64,000 nucleotides of DNA from positions 1 to 64,000 of the forward strand of contig CANCCJ010000001.1 of assembly GCA_947374535.1 (NCBI GenBank). Reading direction: 5' to 3'. A model generated the notes under the pieces. That model was not told the origin of the DNA and did no database searches. It was given only the letters and a program-made list of their open reading frames with translations. Each line of letters starts with the position of its first letter. Position 1 is the stretch's first letter. The DNA comes from Comamonadaceae bacterium (lineage in GTDB: Bacteria; Pseudomonadota; Gammaproteobacteria; Burkholderiales; Burkholderiaceae). Shown piece after piece: positions 1 to 6,910 of the stretch. The translations under genes and the position numbers were made by a program.

Positions 1-111
1 TTGAGCAATTTGAAAGCTGAACAAGTTGAGATTGCACGCCTGCAATGTGGAATTGCCAAGCTCAAGATGCAGCGCGACCGTCTAAAAAAGCAGCAGCGCA
101 GATTGAGATAA
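1..111 (+). pseudogene. C-terminal fragment of a possible IS3-type OrfA transposase
   Basis: The reading frame is open from the first base and stops at 109-111. The 36 visible residues form a charged heptad-like helix with the segment KLKMQRDRLKK. It resembles the leucine-zipper tail of IS3-family OrfA proteins, which often end in a KMERDILKK-like stretch. The family's usual final residues are replaced here, and no OrfB follows: bases 112-258 hold only short open stretches (for example 146-256 plus) with no start or recognisable domain. This is probably a transposase remnant, but a coiled-coil protein of another kind is possible because only the tail is visible. Confidence 0.35.
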
Positions 112-258
112 TTTATGCTCAATTTGACTGATCTGCGAAAAATAGGGGCGCGTAGTCTGTGGAGTATCAGTACAAAGCCCACGATGTTTGGAACAACTAT
201 CTACCCAAGACCGCGCCAATCTAGTTGAATCGATCCGACAACGACTCAGCTCATAGGC

Positions 259-543
259 CTAGGACGGTTTTTGCTTGGGTGGTCTGAGTCTCCTTTTCGC
301 CTGCACTTTGCGCTCTTCGACATCCTGATCCAACATCTCACTGGTAGGCAGCTGCATACCTATGCGAAGGCAGCACTCAACCAAGGTCGCGATTCGGGCC
401 AAATCGAGCTCATGCAACCAGTCAGGCAAGTCACCTAGGCTGGCTTCGTAGTTCTCGAGCAGCAAGTGCAAGCGAAACTCAACGGCACCGCCAGCTGGAG
501 TCAATGGAGCAAGAAGCCTTGGTGTTCTTTGAGCTCTAGTCAT
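259..543 (-). CDS. Hypothetical protein, 94 aa
   Basis: I do not recognise this protein. It has an Arg/Pro-rich N-terminus, a central helix-forming stretch (about residues 22-70) rich in Leu and Glu, and a basic C-terminal tail with many Lys and Arg. It starts with an ATG that overlaps the stop codon of the preceding PcfJ-like gene by four bases (ATGA), and an AGGAG-like ribosome binding site lies within the end of that gene. This indicates translational coupling, so the two products may work together. It is the last gene of the leftmost minus-strand group visible in the element. Confidence 0.55.
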   Translation of the reverse strand: MTRAQRTPRLLAPLTPAGGAVEFRLHLLLENYEASLGDLPDWLHELDLARIATLVECCLRIGMQLPTSEMLDQDVEERKVQAKRRLRPPKQKPS

Positions 544-1502
544 ACGGACTCCTCTTGCATGAATGGATCAAATCTGCATGGCAGCTTCTGAATAACTTGC
601 CGCTGTCGGGCTGGGCGATTCGACCATGTGTTGTACATAGACGCAAAAGCAACCAAGTCACTAACTTGCTCAGCTGATGGACGCTTGTTGAATGCCAACC
701 TACAGTCTTGTAGCTTCCATTTCCCATAACGAAGATCCCACCCCTTGAACCATCGTTGAGGGGACTCCAAGGTCAGCTCGAAGGTGGCGATGCGCTTGCC
801 TTGTTTGCGTAGAGAGAAGAACCGGCTGGCTTGTGCGTCTCGGCAGCACAGATATTTCAAGGTGTAAAGGCAACTTCCCATGGCAACGGCTTCATCAAAC
901 AACGACAGGCGCGTATCTAGCGGGATGATTTCATAACCTCGCCAACTCAATGGTCGACAGAAGAAGTACCACGGATCATCAACCAAATGGTTGAGGCGAA
1001 CACCTTCTCTGTGCCTCCACTGCTTAGCCCTAGCCACCAAGCGTGTCCACTTCATATCAGGCTTCAGGGCCATACCTAGGTGAGCATGCCAGTTGCGCAC
1101 CAAGGCAAGCTCCTCGGTCGTTACCCCGTCGACCTGCTGTGCCAAGCGCATGAAGGTGAACCGGTCTTTGGTGTCAGATAACTTAGGGCTGCGGTCGAAG
1201 TAGAGGTAAGACTCCGTAATCGCGAACGCCAGGATGGTTCGGCTGGGGGCTTGCATCCAGCCTTTATCGGCCAACATCTGGCAATACTCAATGAGATGCT
1301 GGAATGAGAATTGACGGTTACTCAAGATGGGGATGAAGTCATCCTTACGACTTCGACAAAGCACGCGCCATGCCGCTTTGGTAAATTTCAGTCGAAGCGC
1401 TTGAACGGTTTCGTCTGTGCCGTCAAGGGAAACACCACAGTGCGTGGCGTATCTAATCAACCAAGTGAGGTCATTGAGCTCAGTTTGATGGACTACGCAC
1501 AT
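540..1502 (-). CDS. PcfJ-like domain protein of mobile element
   Basis: The 320-residue protein carries a PcfJ-like core around residues 200-290. An acidic start is followed by Gly-Ser-Cys-Leu and a Cys-rich stretch, then FFSLRKQGKRIATFEL. After that comes a Trp/Gln/Asn block ending in FNKRPSAEQVSDLV, which fits the family pattern of LR...TLE...N..PS. The family was named from the conjugative plasmid pCF10 and is frequent on plasmids and integrated elements, but its molecular role is not established. The N-terminal 190 residues are helical and unassigned. The start is supported by an AAGGTGG site eight bases upstream. The gene overlaps a small gene upstream by ten bases and the 94-aa gene downstream by four, so the three form one transcription unit. 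Confidence 0.65.
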   Translation of the reverse strand: MCVVHQTELNDLTWLIRYATHCGVSLDGTDETVQALRLKFTKAAWRVLCRSRKDDFIPILSNRQFSFQHLIEYCQMLADKGWMQAPSRTILAFAITESYLYFDRSPKLSDTKDRFTFMRLAQQVDGVTTEELALVRNWHAHLGMALKPDMKWTRLVARAKQWRHREGVRLNHLVDDPWYFFCRPLSWRGYEIIPLDTRLSLFDEAVAMGSCLYTLKYLCCRDAQASRFFSLRKQGKRIATFELTLESPQRWFKGWDLRYGKWKLQDCRLAFNKRPSAEQVSDLVAFASMYNTWSNRPARQRQVIQKLPCRFDPFMQEESV

Positions 1503-1741
1503 TGGGCACCACCTTTGTGCTCCGCCCCGAACCTAAATGGCGACTGACTCACTCGGTCAATTCGGAATTGGATGGGATCAACCCATTCACTGGTGATCTC
1601 AAGCAGTTCGCAGGTACGCAAACCAGGTTCGCAGTGGTTGGCTTGGGGTTTTGCCTGCTGAAGGACGGTGTGAGGAAGTAAGAAACGTTCGGAGGTCAAC
1701 AAAAAACGTTGGACCGCTGCAGTTCGCACGACATGAGCCAT
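1493..1741 (-). CDS. Hypothetical protein, 82 aa
   Basis: This small protein has no family I recognise. The start is convincing: an AGGAG lies seven bases before the ATG. The stop codon lies ten bases inside the next gene, as is common in the compact operons of this element. The N-terminal half is basic and hydrophobic; the C-terminal half contains a Trp-Val-Asp-Pro segment and a short Gly-rich end. A competing frame (1599-1787) lacks a comparable ribosome binding site and is treated as a shadow. The gene probably begins the operon that continues with the PcfJ-like gene. Confidence 0.5.
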   Translation of the reverse strand: MAHVVRTAAVQRFLLTSERFLLPHTVLQQAKPQANHCEPGLRTCELLEITSEWVDPIQFRIDRVSQSPFRFGAEHKGGAQCA

Positions 1742-1854
1742 AAGGCATCTCCTGGTTTAGCCAATTCGACGTAAGTCGGGGCGGCAATCAGATCAAATCT
1801 CCCCTGTCGTTTGCGTCAACGTGACGCCAGCTGACAAAGCTGCACATCCAGAAA

Positions 1855-1978
1855 TGACAAAGCCCGCACGAGGCGGGCTGACGCTATCGGCTTGATTACC
1901 CCGAAGGGTCACATCGCTTTTGGCAGCCACCTTACCCCGTTGGCAGGTCGGCGTGAGCGTCAGCTCATCTCTGAATGT
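1855..1978 (-). ncRNA. Candidate structured small RNA with intrinsic terminator
   Basis: On the minus strand this stretch folds into an ordered set of stems. A perfect 9-bp closing stem pairs 1956-1964 with 1877-1885 (GCTGACGCT with AGCGTCAGC). Inside it, GCCGACCT pairs with AGGTGGC (one bulged G), and there is a UUCG tetraloop hairpin ACCC-UUCG-GGGU at 1898-1909. A 7-bp GC-rich hairpin at 1861-1879 followed by a T-rich stretch acts as a plausible terminator; it shares three bases with the closing stem, so the two could be alternatives. A promoter-like pair, TTGCGC (2009-2014) and TAGACT (1985-1990) with 18-base spacing, would start transcription near 1978. No open reading frame occupies this strand here. 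I cannot name the family; an sRNA-Xcc1-like mobile-element RNA is one untested possibility. Confidence 0.6.
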
Positions 1979-2104
1979 GGCTTCAGTCTACCAAGAAAAG
2001 TGTTGATGGCGCAACAGAAATTTGCATATCCGGACTTAAACCCGACTTAGTTTCCACGTGTGGTTGTCACTCGTTTGAGTGCTTTGCAAAATTGATGTTG
2101 GAGT

Positions 2105-2329
2105 TCACTTTGATAGATTCAATAACGTATTGATCTCCTTTAGTAGTGAATTCATTTGTTGCCGCTCTAGCAAGGCTTGGGCTGTGTATAAGCCACTGGT
2201 TTGTGGCCTTCCAGTGCTTTTTCCACCGTGCATTCGGCAGCGCCCGTTTGGCATTGGAAAGTTCAAACAAGGGTTACCGGTTGTCCGGCAATGCGCTCCA
2301 CAAAGAGCTTGCATGGGGTTTCCTTTCAT
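2105..2329 (-). CDS. HGGxSTG-motif small protein
   Basis: The 74-residue protein has a CGAHCRTTGNPC segment followed by a C-x-M-H-G-G-K-S-T-G motif, the signature of a small Cys/His-rich protein type common in prophages and integrated elements. The Cys and His residues (four Cys and one His in about 30 residues) suggest a metal-binding knuckle. The C-terminal third is a Leu-rich helix. The function is unknown. The ATG overlaps the stop of the upstream zinc-ribbon gene (ATGA), so it belongs to the relaxase operon and ends it; the small RNA region follows on the same strand. Confidence 0.6.
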   Translation of the reverse strand: MKGNPMQALCGAHCRTTGNPCLNFPMPNGRCRMHGGKSTGRPQTSGLYTAQALLERQQMNSLLKEINTLLNLSK

Positions 2330-3075
2330 AACGAGCCACCTACCCCAGTCTGGATATTTCCAATCACTGCCTGAGCCCCCTGCCCTACGTTGACATGCTG
2401 GACAAGAATCCGCTGCTCTTGCTTGCCACGCAATCGGTCCAGAGCAACAGCAGCTCGTTGGAATGTGTCAAAACAGCGCGTGGAGGCATTAATCAACTTT
2501 GTGGCTTGCGCAGCGTCTTGAGTGATGTTGGCTCGTTGCATCGCCCGCATTCCAGCGTCATGAATAGCGGCCATCTGATGCGCCAACATCTTTTCAATAC
2601 TGTTAGCAGCTTGAATGGTCTGTGCAGCGTCTAAGGCCATTGCCGCAACGCTACCCCCGATGGCCGTGATCAGATCTGTGCGGTGGCTTGATGCGTCCAT
2701 CGCTACTAAAGTGGGAACACTCAGGGTGTTGAGCATGTCCAGTTTGTTCTGCTGGACCACTTCACCACCAGTACCAATTTGTACATGGGCAATGGGCTCA
2801 TGAAGTACCTCTGCCATATGCTTAGCGGCTTGCGCAGCGTACTCGAGTGACTCGGGGGGCTGTTGGTCACCCAATTGCATGACGACCAACTCAGAACCTA
2901 AACGATCTGCACGTTGCTGCGCTTTGACTGCTCGTGTCGTGTTGTCGCGTCCGACCCGGTACCGCTCAGAGCAGTCCTCGCAAATATAGCTACCTTCATA
3001 TGGAGTGAGCACAGGTCCATGGCTTGCACAATCAAAGCAGAGCAAATCTGGGACCGGGAGTTCTTGGTTTTTCAT
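2326..3075 (-). CDS. Hypothetical protein with N-terminal zinc ribbon
   Basis: The 249-residue protein starts with a CxxC pair (CFDC) and a second CEDC pair about 20 residues later, a zinc-ribbon arrangement in roughly residues 13-38. The rest is mostly Ala-rich helix (about 60-215). It ends with VQHVNVGQGAQAVIGN, a beta-strand tail also seen in other mobile-element proteins that sit next to HGG-motif genes. I know no function for it. A GGAGGTG site precedes the ATG, which overlaps the relaxase stop by four bases. The HGG gene overlaps its end in the same way, so the three are translationally coupled and probably act in mobilization or its control. Confidence 0.6.
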   Translation of the reverse strand: MKNQELPVPDLLCFDCASHGPVLTPYEGSYICEDCSERYRVGRDNTTRAVKAQQRADRLGSELVVMQLGDQQPPESLEYAAQAAKHMAEVLHEPIAHVQIGTGGEVVQQNKLDMLNTLSVPTLVAMDASSHRTDLITAIGGSVAAMALDAAQTIQAANSIEKMLAHQMAAIHDAGMRAMQRANITQDAAQATKLINASTRCFDTFQRAAVALDRLRGKQEQRILVQHVNVGQGAQAVIGNIQTGVGGSL

Positions 3076-4055
3076 TGAACACCTCCGTCTACGTTTTTGT
3101 CATCAATTGCGTTTTTGAGTACTGCAGACGATAGATTTGCTGAGCCAATACCTGTGCTTTTTTGAGCGATACCTACACAGGATAGGTTTCGATCTAAAGT
3201 CTGCTCACCAAAATCACGCATGGCGACCGCGTCCCGAGACTCACGGTCTTGGGATGTTTTACGACCGATGCTAGTCATGATCTGTGTGCTGGATCTCATT
3301 TTTTTCTTCGTAGGCGCAGGGCAATACGACAAGCCAAGTGAGCCCATAAACGGCTCAGGATTGTCTTGAATCTGATTGCGCACGACTGGCCAAATCTCGC
3401 TAATCACTGCAGGATCATGGGTTCGCTGCAAATGAGTGATGACGACCTCGGACTTCTTGTTTCGATCTGCAACAGACATGCCTTTGGCTGATGCAATTCG
3501 CAAACCATTCTTCAATGCAACATCCTGAGCAAAAGACTTTCTCAACAATAACAATGGACCGTTCATGATCGGTTTTCCTCCAACGTAATGCTCGTTTGTG
3601 AAGGGAAGTATCAGGACATGGCAGTGAGGAGTTGCCTCATCGCGATGGATGACCGCACTGATAATGTTCTCGCGCCCCATGTGAAGACAAACCCATTCAA
3701 GACAGTCACCAAAATACGCTGTTTGATCAAGCGGGGAGTTCGTTGGCAGACTAAAGACCATTTCAATTGCCTGAACATAGTCTTTGCGTGGTATCTGAAA
3801 ACCCCAAGCGATCAAAGTCTTCTCTGCATTCGCGTTTACATCCGCAGCAATAGACTCCCCCATAAGAATTTGATTGAACTGTGAACGTTTAGCATCCATT
3901 CGACCATCGGCCCCAAGTTCTGCTTGAATTTCGCGAAGGTTATGGCGAGCAGCTAAAAGCAATGTGCAGGGTTTCCGGCCTAATCGCTTAGACAAGCCAA
4001 TGGTCTTGGCAGCAAAGAAGAATGCGGTCATCATTGCTCTTGGACTTTCATCCAC
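3072..4055 (-). CDS. MobV/Pre-family relaxase (mobilization protein)
   Basis: Plasmid mobilization relaxases of the Pre/MobV type nick at oriT and pilot DNA during conjugation driven by a helper. The characteristic metal-binding motif is visible as HRDEATPHCHVLILPF (about residues 137-152), followed by the KPIMNGPLLLLRKSF region typical of the family. The protein is 327 residues, shorter than many plasmid Mob proteins, because the long C-terminal coiled coil is missing or reduced. The start is uncertain: 4055 lies 25 bases inside the AlpA-like gene, and an ATGATG at 4034-4029 is an alternative. It lies between the AlpA-like gene and the zinc-ribbon gene in one operon. oriT was not identified. 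Confidence 0.7.
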   Translation of the reverse strand: MDESPRAMMTAFFFAAKTIGLSKRLGRKPCTLLLAARHNLREIQAELGADGRMDAKRSQFNQILMGESIAADVNANAEKTLIAWGFQIPRKDYVQAIEMVFSLPTNSPLDQTAYFGDCLEWVCLHMGRENIISAVIHRDEATPHCHVLILPFTNEHYVGGKPIMNGPLLLLRKSFAQDVALKNGLRIASAKGMSVADRNKKSEVVITHLQRTHDPAVISEIWPVVRNQIQDNPEPFMGSLGLSYCPAPTKKKMRSSTQIMTSIGRKTSQDRESRDAVAMRDFGEQTLDRNLSCVGIAQKSTGIGSANLSSAVLKNAIDDKNVDGGVQ

Positions 4056-4306
4056 TCACGAATGTCACCGACACGCCAAGCAGTAACTCGGGAAGATAGC
4101 TTGATGGGTGTTGGAAATGTGCCAGCTTTGACCTTGCGCCAAAGCGTAGGTGCACTAAATGGCAATGGCGCGACAGGATTTCGAGCGCTCTGAACTAACT
4201 GGGCCTCGCGCACATAACCGGCATCCGATAGCAAATCAAAACTGAACCTCGGCACACAGGCCTCACGCTCGCTTGATTCAAAAAAATTCATCGATTTCAT
4301 TGGCAT
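4031..4306 (-). CDS. AlpA-family DNA-binding regulator
   Basis: The 91-residue protein ends in an AlpA/MerR-like winged helix: TLWRKVKAGTFPTPIKLS followed by TAWRVGDIREWM (about residues 53-86). This is the hallmark of AlpA proteins, which in phage P4 and related elements regulate integrase expression or act in excision. The first 35 residues are poorly conserved. It heads the relaxase operon. The 140-base AT-rich stretch upstream carries repeated GATCCCT sequences that could be its target. Its position between integrase and mobilization genes fits a switch that couples excision with transfer; that is inference from family and context. Confidence 0.7.
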   Translation of the reverse strand: MPMKSMNFFESSEREACVPRFSFDLLSDAGYVREAQLVQSARNPVAPLPFSAPTLWRKVKAGTFPTPIKLSSRVTAWRVGDIREWMKVQEQ

Positions 4307-4446
4307 ACCTCTGTCAAAACATGCCTAAATGATCGACGAGATCACCAGAAATCGAAAGCAAGATCCCTAGGTAGATCTCAGAAAAGATCCCTCCACCTAA
4401 TTAGCTAATTGCTGGATTTACAAGGAAAGCCAAGGGTGGAGGAATC
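4307..4446. promoter_or_regulatory. AT-rich control region with AAGATCCCT direct repeats
   Basis: This gap separates the AlpA/relaxase operon from the 231-aa gene read toward it. It holds two direct copies of AAGATCCCT at 4360-4368 and 4384-4392, 24 bases apart, with a related AGATCT between them. Repeats of this kind just upstream of a regulator gene are plausible operators, perhaps for the AlpA-like protein. No clear -35/-10 pair was picked out. Confidence 0.3.
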
Positions 4447-5142
4447 TCAATAATCAGTTCCTTTGGGGCCTGGTTTTTTGTCTTGGTTTGCCACAATTGC
4501 GATCCGATCTCGGGCCTCGTTACTTAGGTGCGAGTAGAACTCATCTAAATATTGACGCAGGCGTGACTTAAAGCTTTTGGATTGATCACCATACCCTTTT
4601 CGTACCGTTTGCCATGCAATAGTTGCCACGTCTAGTTCTTCTGGTCGATCCTCTGGATCAATACTTGATGAGTCAAAATTTTCAGAATACGTTTTTGAAT
4701 CAACGCTTGATAGATCTAGTTTTCCAACCGAACAGGATTCAAATTCGTAAGTAGATTTAAATCCTGTCGCCGAGATCCAGCGTGCGATTTCTTCTCGATG
4801 AAACGATTCAAACTCAAAGTTCTGATCATCTAATTGCCAGACAAAACTTGTTAACTCTTCGACTGAATGCAATTTGGATGGATCTAAAAGTTCTTGTACC
4901 CTAGTACTTTTAAGATCCGAATCAGAAAATTTGAAATCTACATAAGTAGTATTTATGTCCAATTGTTCATTTTTGAAAGCAAGCATTGGTCGAAAAAATG
5001 CTTCGCTTATTTTTCTTTCAATTTGAATGAACGCTCTATTCATCGATGAAGGAACGGCCCCTGGCTGTACGCCAAGTATTAATGAAGTAATCTCTTTCGG
5101 CCGGAACACATCAACAAAATCCCAGTGATTTAGGTCATCCAT
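4447..5142 (-). CDS. Hypothetical protein next to integrase, 231 aa
   Basis: I do not recognise a named family. The first 30 residues (FRPKEITSLILGVQPG) resemble the opening of uncharacterised proteins found beside integrases in proteobacterial elements, where a short helical segment ends in a GV-x-P turn. The middle is Ser/Glu/Asp-rich and strongly acidic. The last 60 residues are mixed-charge helix ending in a basic KKPGPKGTDY tail. Codon use is more AT-rich than in neighbouring chromosomal genes, which supports recent acquisition. It lies ten bases after the integrase stop on the same strand and is probably co-transcribed with it. Confidence 0.55.
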   Translation of the reverse strand: MDDLNHWDFVDVFRPKEITSLILGVQPGAVPSSMNRAFIQIERKISEAFFRPMLAFKNEQLDINTTYVDFKFSDSDLKSTRVQELLDPSKLHSVEELTSFVWQLDDQNFEFESFHREEIARWISATGFKSTYEFESCSVGKLDLSSVDSKTYSENFDSSSIDPEDRPEELDVATIAWQTVRKGYGDQSKSFKSRLRQYLDEFYSHLSNEARDRIAIVANQDKKPGPKGTDY

Positions 5143-5152
5143 TTTTTAAACC

Positions 5153-6361
5153 TCACAATCTTTTCAGGTCACGCACGATGCGGATACCATCCAAGTAGTC
5201 AGCCCAACGTTGCATCATTTCACGCCTGGCTGGCAAATGCGCGGTTCTGTTGTATGCGCGCCCGTTTGCATCATTCACTTGATGAGAAAGTTGGTGCTCA
5301 ATCAGATCCACACGTTCACTCAATACCTCGTCCATGATGGTGCGTGCTGTAGCCCTGAACCCGTGAGCAGTATGGACATTTTTGTCATAGCCCATATTGC
5401 GTAACGCACTATTGACTGTGTTCTCGCTCATAGGTCGCTCACCCGTACGTAGACTTGGAAAAACGAATCGACCATGGCCTGTTAACTGCAATTGCCCACG
5501 CAAGATGACTTCTACCTGCATTGATAGCGGAACGATGTGAGCAATTTTTAATTTCATTTTGCTAGCCGGGATGCGCCATTCAAGATTATCCAGATCAATC
5601 TCTGACCATTCTGCATGACGGAGCTCACCAGGCCGAACTAACAACAACGCAGAGAGCTTTAATGCAGCTAACGTATATGGGTGTCCCTCGTAACCGTAGA
5701 TAGAACGGAGTAAACCTCCCAGATCCTTGGGCTCAGTAATAGCAGAAAAGTGACCTCTCGTAGGTTTTGCAAGAGCACCTCGGTTATCTTGAGTCACATC
5801 ACGCTCAGCACGAGAAGTCGACACAGCATAACGAAACACTTGACCGCATATTTGTTTGACGCGATGAACACTATCCAATGCGCCTCGAGCTTCCATCTTG
5901 CTAAACGCAGCCAAAGTGTCACGAGGTCCAATGCTAGAAATTGGCATTTTTCCGATTGTTGGAAATACATCTTTTCTCAACCAATTTTCGATTTTTCTCT
6001 GAGTGCTGCTCATACGACTGCCTTTGGTCTTTTCGAGCCACTCGAGTGCCACAGTTTGGAAAGTGTTTATCGCGTCTAGCGCCTGGATCTGCTTTACTGC
6101 CCTTTTAGTTTGCATAGGATCAATACCGTCTGCTAACTCAACACGTGCAGCGTCCCTACGTTCTCTGGCCTTGGCTAAAGTCACGGCAGGATAAACACCA
6201 AGCGCTAGCGTCTTACGCTTTCCTAAGTGACGGTAGTCCATACGCCAGTACTTTCCAGCGGCCGTGACCAGCAAATACATGCCATCACCATCCGAGTGCT
6301 TATCGCCCGAAGGAGCGCCACTGTGCTTTATGTTTTTCACGAATGTATTTTTTAGCTTCAC
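5153..6361 (-). CDS. P4-type tyrosine site-specific integrase
   Basis: The enzyme catalyses integration and excision at the tRNA-Leu 3' end. The N-terminal 100 residues form the DUF4102 arm-binding domain (LGVYPAVTLAKARERR is typical). The central SAM-like core-binding domain covers roughly 100-200. The catalytic domain shows Arg in RPGELR near 244, HGFR near 334-337 and the nucleophilic Tyr in GRAYNR near 371. Its length of 402 residues is normal and all catalytic residues are present, so it should be active. The start lies 173 bases from the tRNA. Four copies of a CGGTAT-type repeat lie in between. Confidence 0.92.
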   Translation of the reverse strand: MKLKNTFVKNIKHSGAPSGDKHSDGDGMYLLVTAAGKYWRMDYRHLGKRKTLALGVYPAVTLAKARERRDAARVELADGIDPMQTKRAVKQIQALDAINTFQTVALEWLEKTKGSRMSSTQRKIENWLRKDVFPTIGKMPISSIGPRDTLAAFSKMEARGALDSVHRVKQICGQVFRYAVSTSRAERDVTQDNRGALAKPTRGHFSAITEPKDLGGLLRSIYGYEGHPYTLAALKLSALLLVRPGELRHAEWSEIDLDNLEWRIPASKMKLKIAHIVPLSMQVEVILRGQLQLTGHGRFVFPSLRTGERPMSENTVNSALRNMGYDKNVHTAHGFRATARTIMDEVLSERVDLIEHQLSHQVNDANGRAYNRTAHLPARREMMQRWADYLDGIRIVRDLKRL

Positions 6362-6369
6362 TTTGCCCC

Positions 6370-6436
6370 CTGACGGTATGTGCTTTTGAGGAAATCAAAA
6401 ATACCGTCTCAAATACCGTCATTTTGGCGGTATGTA
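6370..6436. repeat. Four CGGTAT(G/T) repeats, probable integrase arm sites or operator
   Basis: Between the integrase start and the tRNA-Leu terminator the core CGGTAT appears four times in 65 bases. Two copies are in direct orientation followed by GT (near 6374 and 6429) and two are inverted as AATACCGTC (near 6400 and 6411). Such clustered repeats flank P4-type integrase genes and serve as arm-type binding sites for the integrase N-terminal domain or as operators for autoregulation. The arrangement is seen directly; the role is inferred. Confidence 0.55.
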
Positions 6437-6466
6437 ATGATATGCCTTGAAACTGCTTGAGGCAAC

Positions 6467-6503
6467 AAAAAACCCGCCATGCTTGTAAACATGCGGGTTT
6501 TGA
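6467..6503 (-). terminator. Intrinsic terminator of tRNA-Leu
   Basis: On the minus strand, CAAAACCCGCATG pairs with CATGGCGGGTTTT around a short AT-rich loop and is followed by a T run. It lies about 30 bases past the tRNA-Leu CCA end and should end the tRNA transcript before the integrase promoter region. Confidence 0.75.
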
Positions 6504-6533
6504 GGCTTCTTGAGGCTAAGTGAAACTAACTAA

Positions 6534-6623
6534 TGGTGCCCGAGACCGGAATCGAACCGGTACGCCCCTTACGGAAGCGAGAGATTTTAAGTCTCTTGTG
6601 TCTACCAATTTCACCACTCGGGC
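6534..6623 (-). tRNA. tRNA-Leu (anticodon UAA)
   Basis: The minus strand gives a class II tRNA starting GCCCGAG and ending CTCGGGC-A-CCA with the CCA encoded. The anticodon loop CTTAAAA contains UAA, and there is a long variable arm (CGCTTCCGTAAGGGGCG) as expected for leucine. The T arm GGTTCGATTCC is normal. The gene is the integration target of the mobile element lying on its 3' side and remains intact. Confidence 0.95.
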
Positions 6624-6910
6624 AGTGTCTTAGTGAATATAGATTTTACGCTAGCCACCTCGATGACTTGACTCAGGCTATGTAGATTTTGGATATTTTT
6701 TAGTCTATGTTGGCGCTTGAAATTCATAAGCAAGGCTTGAAGCCATCACCATTGAGCAACGCATATCAACGATTGCTGGCAACTCTGCTTGACCTGAGCC
6801 TCATCGCGTCCTACACGGCAGAAAAAAAGAAATCGAAGATCCAATGGTGAAAAAGTCAGACTCCGGCATTAGCCACGATAAAAGCAAGCACCACGCAGAC
6901 AGCGCGGGAA
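6624..6910. other. Intergenic region without a clear gene
   Basis: This stretch lies between tRNA-Leu and the convergently placed end of the VirK/YbjX gene. A 47-codon open frame exists on the plus strand (6707-6850), but it has no ribosome binding site and no recognisable content. The tRNA-Leu promoter should lie in the part next to 6624. I see nothing else I can support. Confidence 0.4.

Larger units (their letters stand above)
1..6534. mobile_element. Right part of a tRNA-Leu-integrated mobilizable element
   Basis: A tyrosine integrase starts 173 bases from the 3' end of tRNA-Leu and is read in the same direction as the tRNA. This is the usual arrangement for P4-type elements that insert into a tRNA 3' end. 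Further in are an AlpA-like regulator, a MobV/Pre-type relaxase, overlapping small genes and a PcfJ-like gene, all on the minus strand. There is no conjugation (type IV secretion) gene in view, so a mobilizable rather than self-transmissible element is the simpler reading. I found no second copy of the tRNA-Leu 3' end between 1 and 6500, so the distal attachment site should lie left of the window. Confidence 0.75.

Noticed and set aside
1599..1787. Alternative 62-codon minus frame
   Set aside because: The overlapping 82-codon frame has an AGGAG at proper spacing and couples to the next gene; this one does not.
6707..6850. 47-codon plus frame after tRNA-Leu
   Set aside because: There is no ribosome binding site, no recognisable sequence and no coupling to other genes.
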